A DNA stretch of 64,000 nucleotides from Ignavibacteria bacterium (GTDB lineage: Bacteria > Bacteroidota > Ignavibacteria > Kapaibacteriales > Kapaibacteriaceae): NCBI GenBank assembly GCA_015709655.1, contig CP054181.1, positions 1,298,207 through 1,362,206 on the forward strand, read 5' to 3'. Of the stretch, positions 1 to 9,047 are shown piece after piece. The first letter of the stretch is position 1, and the number at the start of each line of letters is the position of its first letter. Below the pieces are notes generated by a model. The model was given only the letters and a program-made list of their open reading frames with translations, searched no databases and had not been told where the DNA came from. Made by a program: the position numbers and the translations under genes.

Positions 1-1631
1 TCGGCATTACGTTCAACTACGCAGGTAATCCCGTCAATTGTGACGGTCTGCGAGTTTACGACGGGTATGCCGTACGAGATTGTGGTTGGTGACAGCATTC
101 GCAGCGCGTTGGCAGCCGTCCCGACAATCCGGATATTATCAATATTTAGCAGTGTGCATTCGTACAGAACGTTTGTCAGATGCAGTGCTACACTAATCGT
201 ATCCCCCATTCCCCACCGGGTATCCGGGCTCAATGGTGTAATGATCACGCTGTCCCATTCAAACGAGGGGATGCTATCGGGATTTACGGTCACGGCATTC
301 AATACGTCAAGTCGGCCATAGGGGAGCAGCTCGCGCATGATTTCCGCCGGTATGGTCTTCCACGGTGCCGGTTGTGCCGCCTCGCGCACTACGGCACAGG
401 CCTGTACGGGTGTCAGATCGGGCCGGCGCGAGCGGACAAGGGCAACAGCACCCGCCACAATGGGGCTGGATCCGGAGGTACAGCAGAAACTACCGTACCC
501 GCCATTGTTGGATGTTGTTAATGTATACTGTCCGGGTGCCATGATATCAACAGTGGGCCCGTGTCCGGTCATCCGAATTACATTATCACTGGGGTCGCAT
601 ACGCCTACACTTAACACGCCGGGATACGAGGCAGGGTAAAATGGGGCTGCTGTGCCGTGATTGCCGGCGGCTGCTACAATTGCGGTGCCTCGTTCGATTG
701 TATATGCAACTACGGCTTCGTCAAAACACGACCGGCTGGACGAACCCCACGAGCAGTTCACAACCTTGATGCCATTTACTGCACAGTACACCAGCGACTC
801 GTATCCGTACACAATCCAGCCTGTATTATCGGGCATTGTTTTCAGCGGAACCATTTTGCAGTTGTTTGCAACACCGGCAATACCGATGGTATTGTTAACA
901 ACCGCATCGCAGATTCCAGCAACACCGGTGCCATGCCCTTCCCTTGAGTTGTACGTGTTGCCGGGCATTGTTCCGTCATCGGCAGTACAGAAATTGTAAC
1001 CCCGATAGTCATCCACATATCCATTGCTGTCATCATCAATTCCATTGTCGGCAATCTCTGCAGGATTTACGTGCAGAGCATCGGCAAGGTCTTCATGACT
1101 CTGCAGTACTCCGCTGTCACTAATCCCTATCAGTACCAAAGAATCTCCTTTTTCAACATCCCATGCATCGAAAGCACGAATGGCGGCCAGCATGGGCTGC
1201 TGGCTAACCAGCGAGTCATTTGGTATTCCGGTGAGTGTAACAGCATATACCGGAGAGCAGCATTCCACAAGGGTACAGGTACGTGCAACCTTTTCAGCCA
1301 TTATCGAGGGATGCTCACCGGACAGAAATTCAACAACGTACGACCGAAGGAGTTGCTGCTCCAGATCGTATAGTTTGTTAATACCGAGCGGCCGTATTGC
1401 GGTATCGGACCATACCGATTGCTCCGGGAGCAGTGCTCTGTACAGAATACGCAGACCGTAGCTTGCTAAAACTGACGGATGTAGGTGTTCGGGTACACCC
1501 TTCGTGAGCCGCACCTTGAGTCGGCCGGCCACAACCCCTTCGCTGACGTTACCGGAGAGTGACGGTAGTACAACGATTTCTGCGTGAAGAACACCTGCAC
1601 ACAGCAATATGAGAGCAAAGATTTTTGTCAT
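1..1631 (-). CDS. Secreted S8 (subtilisin-like) peptidase, C-terminus cut by window edge
   Basis: Reading leftward from the ATG at 1631, the protein opens with a short signal peptide (MTKIFALILLCAGVLHA, then EIVV). A pro-region follows, then the subtilase catalytic domain. The Asp motif is GISDSGV, followed by SHEDLADAL; the His motif is GHGTGVAG; the oxyanion Asn lies in AAAGNHG; the Ser motif is CTSGSSPIVAG, in which Cys and Gly-Ser replace the usual G-T-S-x-A-x-P surroundings while the Thr-Ser and Pro remain. The Asp-His spacing contains an acidic Asp/Asn-rich stretch (DNGIDDDSNG), also seen in the neighbouring subtilase. The frame stays open to base 1, so the C-terminal part, which would show whether it carries a sorting domain, is missing. 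It starts 18 bases after the stop of the 949-aa subtilase and is probably co-transcribed with it. Family is certain; substrate is unknown. Confidence 0.88.
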   Translation of the reverse strand, partial: MTKIFALILLCAGVLHAEIVVLPSLSGNVSEGVVAGRLKVRLTKGVPEHLHPSVLASYGLRILYRALLPEQSVWSDTAIRPLGINKLYDLEQQLLRSYVVEFLSGEHPSIMAEKVARTCTLVECCSPVYAVTLTGIPNDSLVSQQPMLAAIRAFDAWDVEKGDSLVLIGISDSGVLQSHEDLADALHVNPAEIADNGIDDDSNGYVDDYRGYNFCTADDGTMPGNTYNSREGHGTGVAGICDAVVNNTIGIAGVANNCKMVPLKTMPDNTGWIVYGYESLVYCAVNGIKVVNCSWGSSSRSCFDEAVVAYTIERGTAIVAAAGNHGTAAPFYPASYPGVLSVGVCDPSDNVIRMTGHGPTVDIMAPGQYTLTTSNNGGYGSFCCTSGSSPIVAGAVALVRSRRPDLTPVQACAVVREAAQPAPWKTIPAEIMRELLPYGRLDVLNAVTVNPDSIPSFEWDSVIITPLSPDTRWGMGDTISVALHLTNVLYECTLLNIDNIRIVGTAANALRMLSPTTISYGIPVVNSQTVTIDGITCVVERNA

Positions 1632-1649
1632 TGGCACATACGGTATAAA

Positions 1650-4499
1650 TCAGCGGACAATCACAAGCGGATGCCTGACCATGGTACGGTTACTTGTTGC
1701 CAGTATCGTGTAAAACCCTGCGGGCCACTGCGATGTTCCAATTGTAATCCGGTCTGCAAACGTTCGAGAGCTATACACAGTTCTGCCCAAAGCGTCAGCA
1801 ACCTCCACACTCGTGGTTCCCGCCGGTAGGATTACTGCTATACTCTCTCGTGCAGGCTGAGGCCATACGCTCAGTGAGCTGTGCGGAACCTCACGAACAG
1901 TTGTTGCTGACTGGATTGTCTCCCGCACTGCCTGATTTGCTTCCTGTTCTGTTTTACCTACGCCAATTACAATACTGAAGGCCTTGCGCTCACCTGGCTG
2001 TAGAACACCCGGGAATCTCATGCCCACTACACTGCACATATCGTCGGGAGCATTATTCCTGTCAGGCGTACCCGAATTAAGCAGGTTAATGACATCCTGA
2101 TCGGTTAACCTGTCACTGTCATCAACGATCTCCCATGTGGGCATGCCAACTGCCTGCGGCACACCCGGATGGTCACTTGTGTACGCTGCAATCGTGACTA
2201 CCATTGGGAACCCGTCGCGCTCAAACAACAGGGCGCCACCGTTTATCGCCGGATTGTCGGGGATTGCACTTTGCGCACGACGAGTAATGTTCTCGGCACC
2301 GGACGGACCAATATCAAAGTCGAAAAGGTAACCGGCTGCAACATCTGTGAGGGGGCTGGCAGTATGATTCTCAACTTCGATATCAATGACAGTAGCGGCG
2401 TTACTGCTCACGGGAAACCAGCAGTGCTCGCGTATCCGCAGGCCTATACTACGGTTTGGAAACACGGAGTCTGTGAGCACTGCCGATGTTGGATGAGGTG
2501 CCGCAAAGGGCTGCTCAGCCGCAAAATCTGAGTTGTCATCACGGTTATTGTACGCCTTCACTGCCCGAGTGTCTGCTTCGGCAGCCAGTAAACCACCAAC
2601 CCAGCTGAACTTTTGATTCCCTGTTTTCCAGCCCGCACCCCCGCCATCAGCAATGGTATTGTTCGTCATTGTTGATGCATATCCAAACATTCCGTGATCA
2701 CCGATACTATAAATTAGTTTATCGTTTTCAATGGTCGTCATCTTTGATCCCGGGAATACATTCCAGTTTAGCCTGCCGAACTGTTCATTGTTGCGGTACT
2801 GCAGTTCAAAAACAAGCGGCAGCTTACCTATTTCACCAAGAACTACGCGATATGGTCCGGCGGTTATCCGTATTCCCGGTGTTACTTCGTTTACGGTAAG
2901 GGGGTTGCCTGAAAAGCTAACGGACCAGTCTGCTTCGTCGGCAAGCTCCGGAGTAATAACTATCTGTGATGCCGTACCAAGCTGATTTTTCAGAAATACC
3001 AGAATGTCAATGGTATCACCGGTAGTGTATCTGGTTATCACGGTACCGGCCGTATTTGTAATCTGAACCTGTTCAATACTAAAGCCACATACAGTTTCCG
3101 GATTAGTACCAAGGGCTTTTGCCGCATTAATGCGCCCCGGCAAAACACCCTGATAGGCTGAATTCAGGGTAACAACGGGGTCGGCAGTAACCTGCAACAA
3201 TGCCGCAACCTGCTGTGCCGTGAAGTTGGGATACTTAGAAACAATAAGGGCTGCAACCCCGGCCGCAAACGGAGCTGCAAACGATGTCCCATTTATACCT
3301 TGCGAGCTGTAGCTGCCACCATGCACAGTAGTAAGTGCACCATTGCTTGGTGCCATGATATCGGCGTTGGTACCAAGTCCGGAAGACGGTGAGACCTTAT
3401 CACCGGTTGTTAGTTCACCTGTTCCGATAACACCATCGAAGGCTGCGGGGTAGTTAAATTCTTTCCAGCCGGCACCCTGCAATCCATTACCATGGTTACC
3501 GGCACTGGAGGTAATTACCATACCATGTGCGATGCAGTAGTCGGTGATCAGGTTTGAGATGGCGCTGTACGGACGTGGTGCCATACCCTGTCCGGGATGC
3601 GAGCCCCACGAGCAATTGGCCACCTTGAAACCCATCTGCGAAGCGTACAGTAACCCATCGTAACCATACAGAATCGATCCGGTTCCGCGGGGGGCTACTT
3701 TAATCGGAAACAACGAGCATGAGTGCGCAATTCCTGTAATCCCTTTATCGTTACTCCCTTTTGCACTGCAGATTCCGGCAACGTTAGTACCATGGCCGCC
3801 CGATCCCGTGTTGGCTGTAACACCCGGCTGGGTTCCGTCCTGCTGCCAGGTTAGATTAGCCCCCTGATAATCATCTACCACTCCGTTATTGTCATCATCA
3901 ATATTGTTAAGTGGTATTTCGGCGGAATTGGTCCACAGCGCCGGTTTCAGATCTTCGTGCGACTGATCTACACCGTTATCGATAACTGCAACAACAACAT
4001 CCGGACTTCCCTTGGTAATATCCCAGGCCTCTTCCATATTGATAACCTGAAGAGCCTCCTGCTCGCTAAACAAAGGGTCATTGGGCACGTAGTTAACGTC
4101 CATCGGATACCAAGGCTCAGCAAGGGTGACGTTGTTGAGTTTTGCTATCCGTGCAGCCACATAGCGCGGGTTTTCGATTCCTGTATATTGCACAACTGCG
4201 CACCGTGCCAGGTTCCATCGCGCCTGTAGCTGGCTCTGCCTTCTATCTGTTGGCGCATAATCGGGAAAGGTGCTGAACAAGGCCAGAGGTTCAACGTAGC
4301 GGTATGCAACAGTAAATCCTGAGGGTAGCCACGTACTGTCGAAAAAGGGGCTTTGAAACTGCACACGCAGGTAGCCCTGCACCATTGGTATACCGTCGTA
4401 GGTTTGAACTGATAACAGGGGAAGCTGACACCATGCCGTAACCACATTCAGTGAAAAGGCAAAAAGAAATACAAACCGGAGCAGATTCTTAAATTTCAT
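1650..4499 (-). CDS. Secreted S8 peptidase with T9SS type A sorting domain (949 aa)
   Basis: Secreted subtilisin-family endopeptidase. Residues 1-25 form a signal peptide ending in AWCQ. A pro-region runs to about 165. The catalytic domain shows Asp174 (VIDNGVDQSHED), His236 (GGHGTNVAG), oxyanion Asn335 (SSAGNHG) and Ser406 (NGTSFAAPFAAG), so the triad is complete. An acidic DDDNNG stretch at about 201-206 resembles calcium-binding loops of this family. After about residue 460 come beta-rich domains, and the last 75 residues (from SVWPQPA to HPLVIVR, with PAGFYTI) have the pattern of a T9SS type A C-terminal domain. Inference: exported through Sec, then across the outer membrane by T9SS, acting outside the cell on proteins. 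First gene of a two-subtilase unit, divergent from dnaX with only 36 bases between start codons. Confidence 0.92.
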   Translation of the reverse strand: MKFKNLLRFVFLFAFSLNVVTAWCQLPLLSVQTYDGIPMVQGYLRVQFQSPFFDSTWLPSGFTVAYRYVEPLALFSTFPDYAPTDRRQSQLQARWNLARCAVVQYTGIENPRYVAARIAKLNNVTLAEPWYPMDVNYVPNDPLFSEQEALQVINMEEAWDITKGSPDVVVAVIDNGVDQSHEDLKPALWTNSAEIPLNNIDDDNNGVVDDYQGANLTWQQDGTQPGVTANTGSGGHGTNVAGICSAKGSNDKGITGIAHSCSLFPIKVAPRGTGSILYGYDGLLYASQMGFKVANCSWGSHPGQGMAPRPYSAISNLITDYCIAHGMVITSSAGNHGNGLQGAGWKEFNYPAAFDGVIGTGELTTGDKVSPSSGLGTNADIMAPSNGALTTVHGGSYSSQGINGTSFAAPFAAGVAALIVSKYPNFTAQQVAALLQVTADPVVTLNSAYQGVLPGRINAAKALGTNPETVCGFSIEQVQITNTAGTVITRYTTGDTIDILVFLKNQLGTASQIVITPELADEADWSVSFSGNPLTVNEVTPGIRITAGPYRVVLGEIGKLPLVFELQYRNNEQFGRLNWNVFPGSKMTTIENDKLIYSIGDHGMFGYASTMTNNTIADGGGAGWKTGNQKFSWVGGLLAAEADTRAVKAYNNRDDNSDFAAEQPFAAPHPTSAVLTDSVFPNRSIGLRIREHCWFPVSSNAATVIDIEVENHTASPLTDVAAGYLFDFDIGPSGAENITRRAQSAIPDNPAINGGALLFERDGFPMVVTIAAYTSDHPGVPQAVGMPTWEIVDDSDRLTDQDVINLLNSGTPDRNNAPDDMCSVVGMRFPGVLQPGERKAFSIVIGVGKTEQEANQAVRETIQSATTVREVPHSSLSVWPQPARESIAVILPAGTTSVEVADALGRTVYSSRTFADRITIGTSQWPAGFYTILATSNRTMVRHPLVIVR

Positions 4500-4535
4500 A
4501 TTCGCATTTTACGGTACTTTAACAAATAACCTGCA

Positions 4536-6215
4536 ATGTCTGACACAAAACAATATATTGTAACGGCGCGCAAATGGCGTCCAAACCGGTTTGCCGACGT
4601 TGTTGGACAGGAACATATCACCACAACGCTCGTGAACGCCATTAAGAGCGGCCGCATACACCATGCCTACCTGTTCACCGGACCTCGCGGAGTTGGCAAA
4701 ACCACGTGTGCTCGAATCCTGGCCCGTGCCCTGAACTGTATCAGCCCGGTAAATTATGAACCGTGCAATACCTGCTCATCGTGTACTGAGATTTTGGAAA
4801 ACAAGAGTATCGACGTTACTGAGATTGACGGAGCGTCGAACAACAGTGTTGACGATGTGCGAAAACTCCGTGATAATGTCAAGTATGCACCGGTAAGCGG
4901 CAAGTACAAAATGTACATTATCGACGAAGTGCACATGCTCTCTACAGCAGCGTTTAACGCCTTGCTGAAAACACTGGAAGAGCCCCCTTCACATTTGATT
5001 TTTGTTTTTGCCACAACCGAAATCCACAAGGTACCGGCAACCATTGTAAGCCGGTGTCAGCGTTTTGACTTCAGGCGCATGGAGGTTTCGGCAATCGTGC
5101 AGCATCTTACGACGATCGCAGCAGCAGAGAATATCACAATCGACGAACAGTCGCTGGTTGCAATAGCAAAGAAAGCTGACGGGAGCATGCGTGACTCGCA
5201 AAGCATCTTCGATCAGATTGTGTCGTTCTGTGGTTCTGATATCCGAATGACCGATGTAGCCACTGCGCTGCATTTAATTGACTCGGATTTCTTTTTTGAG
5301 ATCAGCATTGCAGCCCGCCTTCACGATACCGCAAAGATTTTTACATTGGCGGCCGACGTTGTTGAACGCGGTTATGATATGCAGGAGTGCCTGGTTGGAT
5401 TGCTGGAGCACTATCGTAACCTTCTTGCTGTTCTCGCCACAAAAACCGCCAACCTTATTGATGCTTCGGAATCTGTCAGGGCGCAATACCTTGCCGAAGC
5501 AGAGCAATACAGTCATGCCGACCTGGTTCGCCTGATGTCGGTCGTTGCCCAGGGCGAACAGCAACTGCGTCAGAACCCGCCCCAGCCACGGCTGCGCTTT
5601 GAGTTTACACTAATCAAGATTGCCTCGTTGGACTCGAGTGTTGACCTTGGCGAACTCCTGTCGCGCCTGCGTGCTACACCGCAGTCGGCCGTTGGAGGCA
5701 TCCCCGTTGCATTGCGTGTTGGCCCTCAGGCCAGGCCCCCGGCAGCCACAGCCCCGGCACCCATACCTAAGGGTACCGGTCCGGGCGAGATTCTCAAGCC
5801 CCTTTCACCATTTGCAGCACGGATCCGTGAACTTGGAACACCCGCCAATTCATTAACCCGACATCAGATAGCAGGAAAATGGGAAAGCGCAATGGCCGGG
5901 CTGCCTGAGAATCTCATCTTTTTACACCAGGTTGTACAACAGGGTTTAATAAAGGTTGAGATTACCGATGTTGGCATTGCGTTTACACCCTCTGCCGATA
6001 TCCTTGCACACCGGCTACAGGATAAACTCGCCGATTTCAAAGCATATCTTGCAAAGGTGTACGGCACTGCTATCGGCGTACAAATCCTGGCTGCCCGGCC
6101 GAACAACGATGATGCCACTACAGCTACCGATGAGATCGGTAGTGATGCTGATACTGACGCGCCATTGCCCATCGAAGAAGTGATTTGTACACTTTTCAAC
6201 GCACGCAGAGTTTAA
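4536..6215 (+). CDS. dnaX: DNA polymerase III subunit gamma/tau
   Basis: Clamp-loader ATPase of the replicative polymerase, cytoplasmic. The N-terminal AAA+ domain starts with the family signature RKWRPNRFADVVGQEH. Walker A is GPRGVGKT at 49-56. The zinc-binding cysteines are C68, C77, C80 and C83. Walker B is DEVHMLS (130-136), sensor 1 is FATTE (158-162), and the SRC arginine-finger motif lies at 172-174. Domain III extends to about 370. After a Pro/Ala-rich linker (about 385-415), a C-terminal domain of about 140 residues is typical of tau-like versions in this phylum. Length 559 aa is normal. I see no obvious slippery run for a frameshifted gamma form. It is divergent from the subtilase gene and followed by bcp after 60 bases. 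Confidence 0.96.
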   Translation: MSDTKQYIVTARKWRPNRFADVVGQEHITTTLVNAIKSGRIHHAYLFTGPRGVGKTTCARILARALNCISPVNYEPCNTCSSCTEILENKSIDVTEIDGASNNSVDDVRKLRDNVKYAPVSGKYKMYIIDEVHMLSTAAFNALLKTLEEPPSHLIFVFATTEIHKVPATIVSRCQRFDFRRMEVSAIVQHLTTIAAAENITIDEQSLVAIAKKADGSMRDSQSIFDQIVSFCGSDIRMTDVATALHLIDSDFFFEISIAARLHDTAKIFTLAADVVERGYDMQECLVGLLEHYRNLLAVLATKTANLIDASESVRAQYLAEAEQYSHADLVRLMSVVAQGEQQLRQNPPQPRLRFEFTLIKIASLDSSVDLGELLSRLRATPQSAVGGIPVALRVGPQARPPAATAPAPIPKGTGPGEILKPLSPFAARIRELGTPANSLTRHQIAGKWESAMAGLPENLIFLHQVVQQGLIKVEITDVGIAFTPSADILAHRLQDKLADFKAYLAKVYGTAIGVQILAARPNNDDATTATDEIGSDADTDAPLPIEEVICTLFNARRV

Positions 6216-6244
6216 ACACGTCGGCATGTAATCAACGGCAGGCG

Positions 6245-6252
6245 TAGCTTTG
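6245..6252 (+). promoter_or_regulatory. Possible Bacteroidota-type -7 element upstream of bcp
   Basis: TAGCTTTG matches the TAnnTTTG -7 consensus used by the primary sigma factor of Bacteroidota and lies 23 bases before the bcp start codon. I do not see a convincing TTG -33 element at the usual spacing, so this is a weak call. Confidence 0.22.
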
Positions 6253-6275
6253 TAGATCACTTTGGGATACATTGC

Positions 6276-6746
6276 ATGGAACCGGCTGTAGGTGCAAAAG
6301 CACCATCATTTACACTTACTGCAGATACCGGCGAGGAATTTTCGCTGAAAACTCTTCTCGGCTCCTGGGTGGTGCTCTATTTCTATCCTGCGGATATGAC
6401 GCCAACGTGCACCAACCAGGCATGTTCCTTTCGGGATAATATGGAGCTTCTTGCCCGTGAGAACGTCACGGTTGTTGGTATCAGCCCCGATGATGTTGAT
6501 TCACACCTGAAATTCAGGTCGAAAAACAACCTGAACTTCATCCTGCTGGCTGATCCCGAAAAAAAAGTTCTTGAGAAGTACAACACCTGGAAACTTAAAA
6601 AAATGTACGGTCGCGAATACATGGGCGTCGTACGGACTACCTTCCTTATCGATCCCAAAGGCATAATTCGAAAAGTGTGGAATAAGGTTAAGGTGGCAAC
6701 CCAAATCGATGACATTACCACCACTCTTTTGCAAATGAAGCAGTGA
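6276..6746 (+). CDS. bcp: Thioredoxin-dependent peroxiredoxin, BCP/PrxQ type
   Basis: Reduces hydrogen and organic peroxides with electrons from thioredoxin; cytoplasmic. At 156 aa it has the usual BCP length. The peroxidatic cysteine is C45 in TPTCTNQACSFRD, and the resolving cysteine is C50, five residues later as in the E. coli BCP subfamily. The common PG in the motif (MTPGCT) is PT here. The thioredoxin-fold core (VVLYFYPADMTP, then VVGISPDDVDSHLKF) and the late TFLIDPKGIIRKVW strand are clear. The TGA stop overlaps the GTG start of tatD by four bases (GTGA), suggesting translational coupling. Confidence 0.93.
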   Translation: MEPAVGAKAPSFTLTADTGEEFSLKTLLGSWVVLYFYPADMTPTCTNQACSFRDNMELLARENVTVVGISPDDVDSHLKFRSKNNLNFILLADPEKKVLEKYNTWKLKKMYGREYMGVVRTTFLIDPKGIIRKVWNKVKVATQIDDITTTLLQMKQ

Positions 6747-8308
6747 TCGATTCACATGCACATATCGATACCACACCATTCGCTGCTGACCGTGCCGAAG
6801 TTCTTCAACGCGCCTGGGATGCCGGCATAACGTCAATCATTATCCCTGACATTCAACCTGAACATCGCGATAATCTGATAAGCATTACCAGTAGCGATCC
6901 CCGGTTATACAGAGGTATTGGCGTTCATCCTCATCACGTTGCCAATCTGCCGGAACAAGAACTTAACGAAATTGATAAAGGGGCTTTGGCAGACCGCGTT
7001 GTTGCAATTGGTGAAATTGGCCTGGATTATCATTACGACTTTGCCCCTGCCGAGACCCAGAAAGAATGGTTCCGGGCACAACTGCAACTCGCAAAAAAAC
7101 ATCATCTCCCCGCCATCATTCATAACCGTGAAGCTGATAACGACATTCTGGATATCCTGCATGACGAACAGGACGGTACGTTACAAGGCGTACTGCACTG
7201 CTTTAGCAGCGATACAGAAGTACTTAGGAAGGCGCTCGACCTTGGAATGCTTGTGTCGTTCACAGGCAATATCACCTTTAAGCGTTCGACTTTAGCCAAC
7301 GTGGTGCGCTACGTACCAACCGACAGATTTATGATTGAAACCGATGCACCGTACATAACTCCTGAACCCTATCGCGGAAAGCGAAACGAACCGGCATATG
7401 TTGCACGTGTTGCCGGCAAGATTGCCGAAATTAAAGGACTCTCCATGGACCAGATTATCGACTTTTCTACTACAACTGCTAAGAAATTCTTTGCCCTGTG
7501 CGCACTGATTGTAGTTTGTACGATTACGGCAGTAGCACAGCCTACACCACCACGCGATGAAGATTATCCGTTTGACAGAGACTGGGAAATTGCTCTTGAC
7601 AATTACTACGCTGACAGTGTAGCATGGGAAAAATGGATTAAACCACGGCGCCTTGGTGTTGGACTGAGCATTGGCACCTTAACCGTGGTGGAACTTCAGC
7701 AGTTCCTTCAACGATACAACTACCGCAGTACCAGCGTACCTACTGACCCGTCAAGATGGACGTATTATCAGCGCGGTGAAGGACCGGAGCGATCGTTTTC
7801 ATTTGAAAGCTTGTCAGCCATAGGCGGTACTGTCACCTACGGATTGTCAACAAACGTAGTTCTGGAAGCCTCGGGTTTTTATTCCCAGAACACTAAACCG
7901 GCCAAGGACTTCGGGCTTGATCCCATTACCACGATAATGGCCGAGTTTACTGCCCTTTACTCACTGAACCCCTACAGCAAAATCAACTTTCTGCCTCAGG
8001 CCGGACTTTGCTATGCAAGTATTGACGATGGCACCCTTACCCGCACAAAGTTTGGCGTTAACACAGGTCTGGGTATTGGCATCAACATCCCCACCAAGAT
8101 CGGTCTGTTTTATCCGGTGTTCAATATCCGCTTTAACTTCTTACTGGGTACCGATGAGAACCGTGTAGTAACTCGTTATATCGACCCGATTGTGGGCGGG
8201 ATTTACCAGAACAGCACAAATCCGAATATTAAATCAGAAGATCTTGCCGATGTGAATTCGATTTACTCGTTGCCACGGCTGACCATTTTATACTACCTTC
8301 CATTCTGA
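6743..8308 (+). CDS. tatD: TatD-family metal-dependent hydrolase fused in frame to an outer-membrane beta-barrel-type protein (521 aa)
   Basis: Residues 1-250 form a complete TatD hydrolase with all expected metal ligands: H5 and H7 (DSHAHID), E91 (AIGEIGLDYH), H127, H152 (LHCF) and D201 (ETDAPY). TatD enzymes are Mg-dependent 3'-5' exonucleases/deoxyribonucleases of the cytoplasm and normally end where this domain ends, at TTTAKKFFAL. Here the frame continues without a stop through a hydrophobic stretch (249-265, then AVAQ) and a 250-residue region rich in alternating, aromatic strands (YNYRSTS, VVLEASGFYSQN, FNIRFNFLLG). The end, LTILYYLPF, is typical of an outer-membrane barrel. A cytoplasmic nuclease joined to an exported barrel makes little sense as one polypeptide, so separate translation from Met235 is likely (see the next feature). 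Starts with GTG overlapping the bcp stop. Confidence 0.85.
   Translation: MIDSHAHIDTTPFAADRAEVLQRAWDAGITSIIIPDIQPEHRDNLISITSSDPRLYRGIGVHPHHVANLPEQELNEIDKGALADRVVAIGEIGLDYHYDFAPAETQKEWFRAQLQLAKKHHLPAIIHNREADNDILDILHDEQDGTLQGVLHCFSSDTEVLRKALDLGMLVSFTGNITFKRSTLANVVRYVPTDRFMIETDAPYITPEPYRGKRNEPAYVARVAGKIAEIKGLSMDQIIDFSTTTAKKFFALCALIVVCTITAVAQPTPPRDEDYPFDRDWEIALDNYYADSVAWEKWIKPRRLGVGLSIGTLTVVELQQFLQRYNYRSTSVPTDPSRWTYYQRGEGPERSFSFESLSAIGGTVTYGLSTNVVLEASGFYSQNTKPAKDFGLDPITTIMAEFTALYSLNPYSKINFLPQAGLCYASIDDGTLTRTKFGVNTGLGIGINIPTKIGLFYPVFNIRFNFLLGTDENRVVTRYIDPIVGGIYQNSTNPNIKSEDLADVNSIYSLPRLTILYYLPF
7445..8308 (+). CDS. Probable separate outer-membrane barrel protein started inside the tatD frame (287 aa)
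   Basis: An in-frame ATG at 7445 (Met235 of the fused frame) is preceded by AAAGGA with a six-base gap, a good Shine-Dalgarno arrangement. From this start the protein would begin MDQIIDFSTTTAKK, followed by the hydrophobic core FFALCALIVVCTITAVA and a plausible cleavage before Q. This is a conventional signal peptide whose first residues double as the last helix of TatD. The remaining ~255 residues look like a small outer-membrane barrel (porin-like or PorV/DUF-type; no family recognised). The alternative is a genuine fusion, or a lost stop codon through a sequencing or evolutionary indel. The internal start is inference, but the site is visible in the sequence. Confidence 0.5.
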   Translation: MDQIIDFSTTTAKKFFALCALIVVCTITAVAQPTPPRDEDYPFDRDWEIALDNYYADSVAWEKWIKPRRLGVGLSIGTLTVVELQQFLQRYNYRSTSVPTDPSRWTYYQRGEGPERSFSFESLSAIGGTVTYGLSTNVVLEASGFYSQNTKPAKDFGLDPITTIMAEFTALYSLNPYSKINFLPQAGLCYASIDDGTLTRTKFGVNTGLGIGINIPTKIGLFYPVFNIRFNFLLGTDENRVVTRYIDPIVGGIYQNSTNPNIKSEDLADVNSIYSLPRLTILYYLPF

Positions 8309-8319
8309 TTTCATAGCGT

Positions 8320-8940
8320 ATGGTTACCGAACTCGGCGGAACTGGCATCCAGCATGAACTGTCAATCATCAGGTCAGTAGATACCGATATCCCCCGATTT
8401 CGGTCAGCAATTCACAGAATAGGACTCCATCTGGCAGTAGCGGTGAGCGCGCGTTTAAGCAGCGACCCCTGCACCGTAACCACGCCACTGGCCACAATTG
8501 AATCCCAGCGTATCCACGGCAACATTATCCTGGTCCCGGTGCTCCGTGCTGGACTGGGTTTGCTTCAGGCATTCCTTGACATTTTCCCCGATGCGCGGGT
8601 AGGCTTCCACGGATTACGTCGTAACGAGCAAACACTGCAACCAGCCGAGTATTATTCACGGTTCCCCGCTACTACACTGCAAACAACCATGATCGTGCTT
8701 GACCCCATGCTTGCCACTGCAGGCAGTATGCGTGCCACCATCCAACACCTGCAACGGCTGCCACATCATAAGATGATGGCAGCATGTATCATTGGAGCTC
8801 CGGAAGGTAAGGCCCTTATGGAACAAGAACATCCTGCGGTGGACGTAGTTGTAGCAGCTCTGGATTCGCATCTAAATCCTCATGGTTTTATCGTACCCGG
8901 ATTAGGTGATGCCGGAGACCGTTTATTTGGCGCTGACTAA
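8320..8940 (+). CDS. upp: Uracil phosphoribosyltransferase
   Basis: Converts uracil and PRPP to UMP in pyrimidine salvage; cytoplasmic. Recognised by the PRPP-binding loop VLDPMLATAGSM, the RNEQTLQPAEYYSRFP segment and the C-terminal GLGDAGDRLFGAD, all in the expected order. The 206-aa length matches the family. The canonical ATGGS is ATAGS here, a mild variation. It begins 11 bases after the tatD/barrel stop, probably in the same operon. The AT-rich bases after the stop contain only a weak stem (8951-8956 with 8964-8969), not a convincing terminator. Confidence 0.94.
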   Translation: MVTELGGTGIQHELSIIRSVDTDIPRFRSAIHRIGLHLAVAVSARLSSDPCTVTTPLATIESQRIHGNIILVPVLRAGLGLLQAFLDIFPDARVGFHGLRRNEQTLQPAEYYSRFPATTLQTTMIVLDPMLATAGSMRATIQHLQRLPHHKMMAACIIGAPEGKALMEQEHPAVDVVVAALDSHLNPHGFIVPGLGDAGDRLFGAD

Positions 8941-9047
8941 TAAAATGAAAAAAACGGAAAATTCGTTTTGCCGAAACAGAACTTCGGTGTACATTGTAAC
9001 ATTAGTTTAACCACAATTATTCATTCACTAAGTAGGTAGAGGACGCC

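Noticed and set aside
8951-8969. Terminator after upp
   Set aside because: Stem AAAACG/CGTTTT is AT-only except for its tip and has no following U-run.
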